Shown here piece after piece: positions 17,037 to 23,681 of a stretch of DNA of 53,071 bases; position 1 is the first letter of the stretch; every line of letters starts with the position of its first letter. Below the pieces are notes generated by a model that searched no databases, was not told the origin of the DNA, and was given only the letters and a program-made list of their open reading frames with translations. The stretch comes from Pirellulales bacterium (GTDB lineage Bacteria; Planctomycetota; Planctomycetia; Pirellulales; Thermoguttaceae): the NCBI GenBank assembly GCA_016931995.1, contig JAFGDS010000034.1:1-53071 (forward strand), written 5' to 3'. A program made the translations under genes and the position numbers.

Positions 17037-17121
17037 GCCGAAGTGGCGGAATTGGCAGACGCGCTAGGTTCAGGACCTAGTGGGAGTTAATCCCGTGCAG
17101 GTTCAAGTCCTGTCTTCGGCA
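17037..17121 (+). tRNA. tRNA-Leu(CAG)
   Basis: 85 bases. Acceptor GCCGAAG (17037-17043) pairs with CTTCGGC (17114-17120); discriminator A17121. Anticodon arm CTAGG-TTCAGGA-CCTAG with CAG at 17071-17073. The long variable arm TGGGAGTTAATCCCG is typical of class II tRNA-Leu, and the T arm is CAGG-TTCAAGT-CCTG. CCA is not encoded (ACCT follows). Its 3' end lies only 18 bases from the stop of a tyrosine-recombinase remnant, the usual position for an integration site. Confidence 0.96.
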
Positions 17122-17138
17122 CCTTGATACGAAAGGAC

Positions 17139-17700
17139 TTACGGCGATTGCCGTGGGTTCTTTTCTTTTGGTTGCACCTTCTGCGCCCCCACAGCGCCCC
17201 CAATTCTGTTCTTCTCGGACGTGCCGTTCCCATTCGCGCCCCCATTCTGAATCTGCGTGAAAACGCCATCGGCAACCTTCGCGCGGTCGAAGGCAAGGTA
17301 GTGTTCCCCCATCGTGTCGGGATTGCAGTCGAAAGCAATGGCAGCATCGTCAACGGCCACCCCGGCGATTCTCGCCTGGTGTGGATTGCCCGCAACGGTT
17401 CAGTGTACCGCTCAAAGACGAAGTTCGGGCCGGCAATCGCCCTGAGTTCGTCGTACAGGGCTGCTGGCAGTAGACAGGCCCTCTCCTCCCGGCCCTTGGT
17501 CGTGTCGGCGGGGAAGTGGAGACGGGGATCGCGCAGGTTGGCCGTTTGCGCCGTCGATAACTCACCGATCCGGCAGCCGATGGCGGCCTTGACCTCCCTA
17601 TCGGCCTACGTACCCCTCCGGGAAGCGTGGCGATCGGGCATCGCGGTCTGCCCTCCCGGGCAATTCCGTGTGGCAATTTGTCAACGCCCCGGGGCACGTG
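17139..17700 (-). pseudogene. Degraded tyrosine recombinase (integrase) remnant
   Basis: Minus-strand frames read in sequence give an integrase-like core with disruptions. From about 17602 down to 17385 one frame reads ADREVKAAIGCRIGEL (box I Arg in GCRIGEL), then TTKGREERACLLPAALYDEL and GPNFVFERYTEPLRAIHTR, a common pattern in planctomycete integrases. A stop (TAG, near 17603) and a frame change mark its upstream side. Another frame then gives CNPDTMGEHYLAFDRAKVADG, matching the segment near the catalytic tyrosine (EHY), and stops at 17139. The box II HxxR region between these blocks is missing, so it cannot be active. The boundaries are approximate. The gene ends beside tRNA-Leu, consistent with an old integrated element. 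Confidence 0.65.
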
Positions 17701-17776
17701 CCGCGCGGAAGCGGCAGGTCCGCCTCATTGCCGCTACCGGCAACGCGGCTTCCGTGGCCATGGCATGTAATCCTTT

Positions 17777-17807
17777 CCATATAGGTATTAAATACCACTC
17801 TATATGG
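17777..17807. promoter_or_regulatory. AT-rich nested palindrome
   Basis: Outer arms CCATATAG (17777-17784) and CTATATGG (17800-17807) enclose GGTATT-A-AATACC (17784-17796). The site is strikingly AT-rich for this genome and lies at the 5' end of the integrase remnant, about 180 bases before surE. It looks like an operator or recombinase-binding site left by the integrated element. Confidence 0.55.
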
Positions 17808-17989
17808 TATTCCACCGCTTTGAGGGGGAAGCGGATTCCTGGATGGGTGCGCAATGCAAGTTTTTTATTCACAAGGGTTTGCGCTGCCGACCGTTGATGA
17901 ATCTCTCGGCCGCGATTATGATGAACCGTGTCGCCCTGGGGTGTCCGGGGCTCGTGCAGGGGGCCTTCCGACGGGAAAGGCGGGCGGGC

Positions 17990-18850
17990 GTGTTCATTCT
18001 GTTGACGAACGACGACGGCATCCATGCTCCGGGCTTGGCGGCCATGGAACGCCAGTTGCACCGGCTGGGTGAGGTGTGCGTGGTGGCCCCGGCGACCGAG
18101 CAAAGCGGCGTCGGCCACTCCATCACGTACCTGACCCCGCTGATTGTCAAAGAGGTGTACCACGGCGCGACCCGATGGGGGTGGGCCGTCGAGGGCAGCC
18201 CGGCCGACTGCGTCAAGATCGCCGTCACCGAACTCCTGCCCCGCGCGCCCGACCTCGTCGTCAGCGGCATCAACGGTGGGCTCAACGCCGGCATCAACGT
18301 GCTGTATTCCGGCACGGTGGCCGCGGCGATCGAGGGAGCGTTTTTCGGAATCACGAGTATTGCCGTCTCGTTGGAATTCGACGAGCAGGCCGCTTTCGAC
18401 CGCGCGGCGCTGCTCGCCCGACAGGTTATCGAGCAGGTGTTGGAGCAGAAGGGCCAGGGGCCTCAACTTTTCAATTTGAATATCCCGACGGTCGCGCTGG
18501 CCGGCGCGCCGCAAGTGCGCGTCGTGCCGATGGATGTGACCCGCTACGGCGACGAATACGAACGAAGAACCGACCCTTGGGGTCGAGATTATTACTGGGC
18601 AACCGGCCGCCCACCGGTTCACGTGGGCACGGAGACGGACCTGTCGACGATCGCCAAGGGCCAAGTGGCCCTGACGCCGCTGGCCTACGACATGACGGCA
18701 CGGCCGTTGCTCGACGCGATGCGGGCGTGGCGATTCGCCGTGACGCCGCCGGTGGAGGGAGACGGCGTCGAGGCGGACGCCGCCGATGCGCGGACGATCG
18801 TCCGCCCGATGCGAAAGATGCAGCGCGTGAACGTGAATCCACCGGAGTAG
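17990..18850 (+). CDS. surE: 5'/3'-nucleotidase SurE
   Basis: Product of 286 aa from GTG 17990. SurE is a metal-dependent phosphatase acting on nucleoside monophosphates, implicated in stress survival. Signature residues: ILLTNDDGI (N7, D8, D9), the EQSGVGHS loop, the EGSPADCV segment and SGINGGLNAG, with YSGTVAAAIEG following. The GTG start puts ILLTNDDG at residues 3-10, as in other SurE proteins; GGAAAGG lies about 10 bases upstream. An ATG at 17804 would add 62 residues coming from the AT-rich integrase region, which is unlikely. The C-terminal 40 residues, ending RVNVNPPE, extend beyond the usual length of about 250. Confidence 0.94.
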   Translation: MFILLTNDDGIHAPGLAAMERQLHRLGEVCVVAPATEQSGVGHSITYLTPLIVKEVYHGATRWGWAVEGSPADCVKIAVTELLPRAPDLVVSGINGGLNAGINVLYSGTVAAAIEGAFFGITSIAVSLEFDEQAAFDRAALLARQVIEQVLEQKGQGPQLFNLNIPTVALAGAPQVRVVPMDVTRYGDEYERRTDPWGRDYYWATGRPPVHVGTETDLSTIAKGQVALTPLAYDMTARPLLDAMRAWRFAVTPPVEGDGVEADAADARTIVRPMRKMQRVNVNPPE

Positions 18851-18873
18851 CCCGCCGGTTTTGCCAAGATAGT

Positions 18874-18969
18874 GAGTGCCACTGGCTTTGCCAGTGCCTT
18901 TTCGCGACAAGGATTTTCCGAACAACCACGCGTTTCCCGTTTGTCACACTGGCGGAGCCAGTGGCACAC
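18874..18969. repeat. Inverted pair of GTGCCACTGG hairpins
   Basis: GTGCCACTGGCTTTGCCAGTGC (about 18876-18897) and CACACTGGCGGAGCCAGTGGCAC (about 18945-18967), in opposite orientation, between surE and the lipoprotein gene. Confidence 0.85.
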
Positions 18970-19017
18970 CGTCTTGTGACGGAGTTTTGTTGATTTTTTT
19001 GGTTGAGGTATCCCGCC

Positions 19018-19485
19018 ATGACACGGACCGCCGCGGCGTTGGTTGCGACAATGATGTTGGTGGTTTTCCTCGGGTGCGAGGGTCCCGCGCCGGCCCCGCC
19101 GGCGCCGAAGACCCCGCCGGCCGGCCAGGCCGCGCCCGAGGCAACGGCGCCCGCGCGGCCCGCGCCACCAACCGTGCAAGAGCCCGCTGGCGTGGGCATG
19201 GGGGCAAAGGGGCACTACGGCCCGGGCATCATCACCACGCCAACGTCGATCTACTGGCGGGCGCAGGATCGGCTGGCGATCATGCAGATCGTCCACGCCA
19301 TGCAGCTTTATGTCGCCACCCACGGCGAGCCGCCCAAGACGCACGACGAATTCATGGAGAAAATCGTCAAGGAGGGCGCGATCCAGCTTCCGACTCTACC
19401 CGACGGCGAGACGTACCTTTACGACCCGACACAAGTCAAGTTGCCGGACAACACCGGCCTCATGGTTCAACGTCCGGCCCCGTGA
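19018..19485 (+). CDS. Lipoprotein with Ala/Pro-rich linker
   Basis: Product of 155 aa. MTRTAAALVATMMLVVFLGC is a lipoprotein signal with lipobox V-F-L-G-C20. Residues 21-65 are a Pro/Ala-rich linker. The compact C-terminal region (about 70-155) has ITTPTSIYWRAQDRLAIMQI, VHAMQLYVATHGEPPKTHDE and LPDGETYLYDP. The latter resembles the processed C-terminal part of type II secretion pseudopilin-like proteins of this phylum, where an ageing helix is followed by a YxYDP-type strand; this is a weak similarity. GAGGT lies 8 bases before the ATG. The next gene follows after 45 bases on the same strand and may be co-transcribed. Confidence 0.82.
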   Translation: MTRTAAALVATMMLVVFLGCEGPAPAPPAPKTPPAGQAAPEATAPARPAPPTVQEPAGVGMGAKGHYGPGIITTPTSIYWRAQDRLAIMQIVHAMQLYVATHGEPPKTHDEFMEKIVKEGAIQLPTLPDGETYLYDPTQVKLPDNTGLMVQRPAP

Positions 19486-19530
19486 CCGGGGACTGTCCCG
19501 ATACGTTAGACTCCCCTTGAATCGACTCCC

Positions 19531-20043
19531 ATGAAACCGCATCGCATCCTTCTCGGCCTCCTGTTGGGCGGCCTGCTCCCGGTGGTCTCGTCGGCCGCGG
19601 GCGATTGGACCTTCAAACGGTCGTACTACAGCCACGACCCGGCCACCGGCAGCCGCGTGGCGCGGTATTCGCGAGGCGCGACGCCCTACGCCACGCCCGA
19701 GCCAAACTACAAACAGAGCGCGTACCGCCACCAGCGGATCCGCCAGGGCGGGTCCAACGGGAGCGTGGACAACATCCACATCGTCGAGACCTGGGGCGAC
19801 GGCGAGTTCATCCGGCCGTACGGCGAGTGGCTCTATCCCTATCGCGCCGGCGCGACGCCCTACGGCCCGTGGGGTAATCCGCAAGGCCCCTGGACGACGC
19901 CCTTCGGCTCTTGGGTGAACCCTTACGGCCTGGGCCAGCTTCCTCATCCGCCCTGGCCGCACTGGCCGGGCTATTCCGGCTACGGCTATCCGCCCTATTA
20001 TCCCGCGCCACCCGTTCCGACTCCGCCACCGACGGGACCCTAA
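19531..20043 (+). CDS. Secreted Pro/Tyr/Gly-rich protein, unknown
   Basis: Product of 170 aa. Residues 1-23 form a signal peptide (MKPHRILLGLLLGGLLPVVSSAAG). The mature protein contains short motifs spaced along the chain, GATPYATPEP, GATPYGPWGNP, PFGSWVNPYG, and ends in a Pro/Tyr-rich tail (YPPYYPAPPVPTPPP). The duplicated RGATPYxxP/AGATPYGP units suggest an internal repeat. No enzyme motif is visible. Composition fits a disordered envelope or matrix protein. It lies 45 bases after the lipoprotein gene; the gap contains a half-copy of the GGGACAGTCCC repeat (GGGGACTGTCCC, 19490-19501). Confidence 0.8.
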   Translation: MKPHRILLGLLLGGLLPVVSSAAGDWTFKRSYYSHDPATGSRVARYSRGATPYATPEPNYKQSAYRHQRIRQGGSNGSVDNIHIVETWGDGEFIRPYGEWLYPYRAGATPYGPWGNPQGPWTTPFGSWVNPYGLGQLPHPPWPHWPGYSGYGYPPYYPAPPVPTPPPTGP

Positions 20044-20067
20044 CGATTACGTGTCGCGCATGGGGCT

Positions 20068-20148
20068 GGGTGCCATGCCCACGCTCGCCGTGGGCATGTT
20101 CTCCCGGGGCAATGCCAGCATGGCCACGCAAGCGTGGCCATGGCACCC
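20068..20148. repeat. Inverted pair of CATGYCCACGC hairpins
   Basis: TGCCATGCCCACG-CTCGC-CGTGGGCATG (about 20071-20098) and CATGGCCACGC-AAGCGTGGCCATGGCA (about 20119-20145). They lie between the convergent Pro/Tyr-rich gene and queE. Confidence 0.8.
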
Positions 20149-20179
20149 GCTGTGATTCCGCGAGATGCGTTTTGGGGAG

Positions 20180-20863
20180 CTACGTGCCGCGCGCGGGACC
20201 GAACCATTCGATCTGACGGCGAGGGCAAAACGCCAGCGCGCGCTCGCGGCAATACGCCTCGATCCAAACGGCCTTCTCGGCCAGCGCGGCTGCCGTGGTT
20301 CCCTGCGGCATGAGGAAGACCCGCTTTCGGGCGATCTCGGGCATCGCGGCCAGGTAAGCTTCGATTTCCGCGCAATCGTCCGGCCGGTCGACGACGAACT
20401 TCACCTGGTAGTCGTATTCGGCCACTAGCCGGCGGATCACCTCCGGCGCGTGCCGCGCGCGGTCGTGCCGCGCGGCCCAGCCGCGATCGTCCTCCGGCGG
20501 CGTGGAGTTGGCCATTTTCGGGCTGATCGACATCAAATCGCACGCCACGGGCAGATACAGCGTGCCGGCCGTCTCGATCGTGATATGCCACCCCCGCGCC
20601 CGCAGCGCCGCCGAGAGCGGAACCACTTCGACGAAGATCATCGGCTCGCCGCCGGTGATTACGACGTGGTCGGCCTCGATACGCTCGACCTGCTCAACGA
20701 CGTTCTCCACCGACAAGTCCTCGCCCTCCGGCTCCCACGAGGCGTACGGCGTGTCGCAATACGCGCAGCGCAGGTTGCAGCCGCTGGCGCGGACGAACGC
20801 GCTCGGCGTGCCGGTCAGCCGGCCCTCGCCTTGCACCGATCGGAAGATTTCGCAAACCCGCAT
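20180..20863 (-). CDS. queE: 7-carboxy-7-deazaguanine synthase QueE
   Basis: Product of 227 aa. QueE is a radical SAM enzyme that makes 7-carboxy-7-deazaguanine from 6-carboxy-tetrahydropterin in the queuosine/7-deazapurine pathway. The N-terminus MRVCEIFRSVQGEG is the family start, with the EIF-S-QGEG substrate region. The cluster motif is C29-N-L-R-C33-A-Y-C36, followed by DTPYASW. ITGGEPMIF gives the GGEP SAM-binding motif. The C-terminus FCPRRQIEWFGPARGT resembles the usual SPRLQ-hLWG ending. No other queuosine genes are in the window, so it appears to be a lone gene. Confidence 0.95.
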   Translation of the reverse strand: MRVCEIFRSVQGEGRLTGTPSAFVRASGCNLRCAYCDTPYASWEPEGEDLSVENVVEQVERIEADHVVITGGEPMIFVEVVPLSAALRARGWHITIETAGTLYLPVACDLMSISPKMANSTPPEDDRGWAARHDRARHAPEVIRRLVAEYDYQVKFVVDRPDDCAEIEAYLAAMPEIARKRVFLMPQGTTAAALAEKAVWIEAYCRERALAFCPRRQIEWFGPARGT

Positions 20864-20923
20864 GGTGGGTGAGCATCACAACACGGAATTCGCCGCGGGG
20901 ACACGGAGAACGCGGCAAGCGCC

Positions 20924-20949
20924 GTCACGTTGAGCGAAGCGAAGCATCT
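20924..20949. repeat. GAGCGAAGCGAAGCATCT repeat
   Basis: GTCACGTTGAGCGAAGCGAAGCATCT. Family members at 29212-29237, 29558-29584, 31094-31118, 31139-31166 and 51035-51061. Confidence 0.8.
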
Positions 20950-21021
20950 GGCCGGCCGGCTGTGCCACAGGGCAGATTGCGACTAACGAATCGGAACATG
21001 CAATAGCCCTGTGGGCGAGGA

Positions 21022-21036
21022 TCTCCCTCCGGGAGA
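21022..21036. repeat. TCTCCC/GGGAGA hairpin
   Basis: TCTCCC-TCC-GGGAGA followed by GGGTTAGGGG, a degenerate member of the family at 7512-7537. A related unit CCCCTCTCGCCAAGGGGAGAGG lies at 21113-21135. Confidence 0.6.
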
Positions 21037-21225
21037 GGGTTAGGGGAATGGCGTCGCCATGGCAGCTAGACGATCTCCCGACGGCGTCGAATCCAGTCGC
21101 CCTTCCCACGCGCCCCCTCTCGCCAAGGGGAGAGGAAAACGTGGGAGCAGGCTTACATACATCAGTATAGCCGGACTGAACACCGAGGGGGAGAAGGGGC
21201 CGGGGCTTGCCCCGCCGCTGGACGC

Positions 21226-21248
21226 CACGGCTGGCTTGTCCAGCCGTG
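21226..21248. repeat. CACGGCTGG/CCAGCCGTG hairpin
   Basis: Nine-bp perfect stem with loop CTTGT. Its architecture (TGG-CTTGT-CCA) mirrors the variant hairpin at 10131-10157. Confidence 0.7.
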
Positions 21249-21288
21249 TGGCATCGCCACAATCGCACACAAATCCAGCGGACGGCGT

Positions 21289-21596
21289 CTACGGCCAGAC
21301 GCGGCCTGTCCGTGCGACCTTGACCCGCAAGAACGCGGCGAGGCCCAGCGCGAGGAGCAGGGCGATCGCGCCCGGCTCGGGCACGAGGGTCACGGCGTAC
21401 GCGCTGAAGCCGTCCACGGTGAAGTGGGCGTAGGTTCCGTCGCAGACCAGCCCCGGCGCGGCGTAGGGCAGCCAGCCCTCGCCGTCGTTGCGCCAGACCG
21501 CGAGGTCCTCGCCGTCGTGGCCCGGGCCGACTGCGATCGACAGATACGCGGGGTCGCCCGGCGCGTGGCCGCCGGCGGCGGGATCAGTCCTCCGAC
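21289..21596 (-). pseudogene. Orphan PEP-CTERM tail (5'-truncated gene)
   Basis: Directly after and slightly overlapping the end of the PhnD/PQQ gene, a different minus-strand frame encodes about 100 residues, typical of the end of planctomycete PEP-CTERM exoproteins: GPGHDGEDLAVWRNDGEGW, then FTVDGFSAYAVT and the sorting signal VPEPGAIALLLALGLAAFLR with a basic VKVAR end, stopping at 21289. No in-frame start codon with a ribosome site precedes it; the only internal GTG would give about 40 residues. It therefore looks like the 3' remnant of a gene whose body was lost, or less likely a frameshifted extension of the upstream gene. Confidence 0.65.
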
Positions 21597-23647
21597 AGGT
21601 CCACGCAGACGACCTTCGCCATGTCCCGCAGGTAGAGCCGACTGCCGACCAGGGCGGGATGGCTGAGGACCTCGGCGTCGTCGGCGAAGATCCGAAGGCG
21701 CGAGACGACCGTGAACGCGTCGGCCGCGGCGTCGATCAAGAGCAGCTCGCCCCGTTTGGTCACCACGAGCACCCGATCCGGCGAGGCGACGACACTGGAG
21801 TAGTCGCCCAGGTCCTCGTCGCCCGTCCAAATGGCCGCGAGGGTCGAGTCGGCCTTGAGGCAGTAGACCGCGTCCCAGCAGCCGAACAGGCGACCGCCGA
21901 CCAGAACGGGCGTGCTCGCGTCGGGGGCGAGGTCTTCGTTCCTCGCGACCGGCTCGGGCACGATCGCGCCGCCGGGCTCGAAGTCGAAAAGCCGGGTGCC
22001 GTTGGTTTCCGAGGCGACGATCAGCCTTCCGCCCGCGTCGATCGGGGTGGGCACGTTGAAATCGCCGGCGGCCGGGGGCACGAGCGTCCAGAGCCGTCGG
22101 CCCGTCTCGGGATCCCAGCCGCCGAGCGTCTTCTCGTCGTAGCCGACGATCTGCCGCTCGCCGCCGAACCGGCCCACGATGAACGAGGCGTACGCCGCCG
22201 GCAGTCCGGGGCAGCGCCACACTTCCGCGCCCGAGGCGCAATCGAGCGCCACGAGCGAAGCGTCCTTCGCGCCGGGATTGACGATGAGCTTGCCGTCGAC
22301 CAGAAGCGGCGAGGAACAGTATCCCCAGGTGGGCACGGCGCCGCCGAAATCGCGGACGAGATTCCTCGACCAGACGACCTCGCCGGTGGCCAGCCGCGCG
22401 CAGTGCAGATCGCCCAGGCCGCCCAGCGCGTACACCATTCCCTCGGCCACCAGCGGCGTGGCGCGGGGGACGCTCCCGTAGTCCTGGATCTCGCCCGACG
22501 TGGCGTATTCGAGCGTCCAGATCTCGATGCCGCTGGCGGCGTCGAGGCAGCGGAAGACGTCGCCGCAATCCATTGCGTCGCGGTCGGCGATGATGACGAA
22601 ATCCTCGGTGGCGACGATGCCTGCCAGACCCTTGCCGGTGAGCTCCTTGGACCAGAGGATTCTTGCCTCCTTGGGCAAGCGGGCCGGCAGGTGGGCCACG
22701 ACGCCGTCGCGACCGGGCCCGCGCCAACCGGGCCAGGACGTTTGCGGCGCGACGGCCGGCTCCTCGGCCGGCGGGGGCGAAGCGGTTTCGGGCTTCTTCT
22801 CGGAAGGCTTCGCCGTCGCGTCGATCGGAACGAATCCCAACTGGGTTTCCAACGCGGTCAGGAGATCGGGATGCTCGACGACGGCCGCCAGGGCGGCGCG
22901 GATCTCCGCCCCCAGCGCCTCGTCCACCGCGTCGGTGAAGAACACCGTCACGAACGGCGCCGGCGCCGTCTCGCCCACGACGCGGATCGAGCCCTTCTCG
23001 ATCGTACCGCAGCCCTCCAAGAGCGCCGCGGCGTAGCTGGAGATCACCGCGGCGATAGGCTTGTCGGGGTTGTCCAGCATTTCGAGCACGGAGTCACTGC
23101 AGCCGGGGCGGGTTTCAGGCTTGGCGGGTGTTTTGATGCCGGCCTTGCGCAGGGCCTCGACCGCCGCGGCGAATTTTTCGTCGCTTGCCGGAGGGCCGAA
23201 CAGAACCGTGTAGCCCGTCAGATCGCCGAGCGTCCGGGCGGGGTCGTCCGTTCGCACCACAACCAGCCCCACGAGCGTTGTCTTGCCGTCCTTGCCGGTG
23301 AGCATCATCGCCGGCCGCAGGGGGAAGTCGAGCGTGTTGGCGTCGAAACGCACGACGGATTGCTTGCCGATGACCACGTGAACGGGCTTGCCGGAATCGC
23401 CGCGAAGGATCTTCGACAGGTCTTCCGAAAAGACGACCTCGACCGGCCGCCGCAACTCGCCTTCCAGGAACGCGGCCAGCTTCTCGTAGCGCCGCTGGGC
23501 GTGCCCCTCCACGCAAGGGCACGATAGCGGCAACGCCAAGGGATCCATCACGCCCACGACCAGCGGCGGCTCGGCCAGACAGAGGTTGACGCAGGCGCAT
23601 ACGGCGACGATGGCGGCGACGCCGAAAAACCGAACGGCTCGATACAT
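21584..23647 (-). CDS. PhnD-like binding domain fused to PQQ-type propeller
   Basis: Product of 687 aa. Residues 1-26 form a signal peptide. Residues about 28-270 resemble a phosphonate/phosphite-type ABC substrate-binding protein (PhnD): LVVGVMDPLALPLSCPCVEGHAQ, YEKLAAFLE, RPVEVVFSEDL, LTGYTVLFGPPASDEKF and VFFTDAVDEALGAEI. A Pro/Glu linker (about 271-305) leads to a BamB/PQQ-like propeller starting WPGWRGPGRDG, with repeated DAASGIEIW, LATGEVVW, DCASGAEVW and DPETGRRLW blades. C43 and C45 form a C-P-C motif. The ATG at 23647 is chosen because GAGGTC precedes it and it begins the signal peptide. It starts 34 bases after the stop of the upstream propeller gene, so they are probably one operon. 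Confidence 0.85.
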   Translation of the reverse strand: MYRAVRFFGVAAIVAVCACVNLCLAEPPLVVGVMDPLALPLSCPCVEGHAQRRYEKLAAFLEGELRRPVEVVFSEDLSKILRGDSGKPVHVVIGKQSVVRFDANTLDFPLRPAMMLTGKDGKTTLVGLVVVRTDDPARTLGDLTGYTVLFGPPASDEKFAAAVEALRKAGIKTPAKPETRPGCSDSVLEMLDNPDKPIAAVISSYAAALLEGCGTIEKGSIRVVGETAPAPFVTVFFTDAVDEALGAEIRAALAAVVEHPDLLTALETQLGFVPIDATAKPSEKKPETASPPPAEEPAVAPQTSWPGWRGPGRDGVVAHLPARLPKEARILWSKELTGKGLAGIVATEDFVIIADRDAMDCGDVFRCLDAASGIEIWTLEYATSGEIQDYGSVPRATPLVAEGMVYALGGLGDLHCARLATGEVVWSRNLVRDFGGAVPTWGYCSSPLLVDGKLIVNPGAKDASLVALDCASGAEVWRCPGLPAAYASFIVGRFGGERQIVGYDEKTLGGWDPETGRRLWTLVPPAAGDFNVPTPIDAGGRLIVASETNGTRLFDFEPGGAIVPEPVARNEDLAPDASTPVLVGGRLFGCWDAVYCLKADSTLAAIWTGDEDLGDYSSVVASPDRVLVVTKRGELLLIDAAADAFTVVSRLRIFADDAEVLSHPALVGSRLYLRDMAKVVCVDLSED

Positions 23648-23681
23648 GGAGCGACCTCGATGGGGCAACTACTGACGGTGG

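Larger units (their letters stand above)
20864..21288. other. Repeat-rich intergenic region
   Basis: 425 bases holding a GAGCGAAGCGAAG unit (20924-20949), CCCTCTCC-type hairpins (21022-21036 and 21113-21135) and a 9-bp hairpin (21226-21248). No coding frame is credible. Confidence 0.6.

Noticed and set aside
17124-17897. Plus-strand 257-codon frame between tRNA-Leu and surE
   Set aside because: Opposite to the integrase remnant, no motif, overlaps the AT-rich palindrome; the minus-strand fragments give recognisable recombinase segments.
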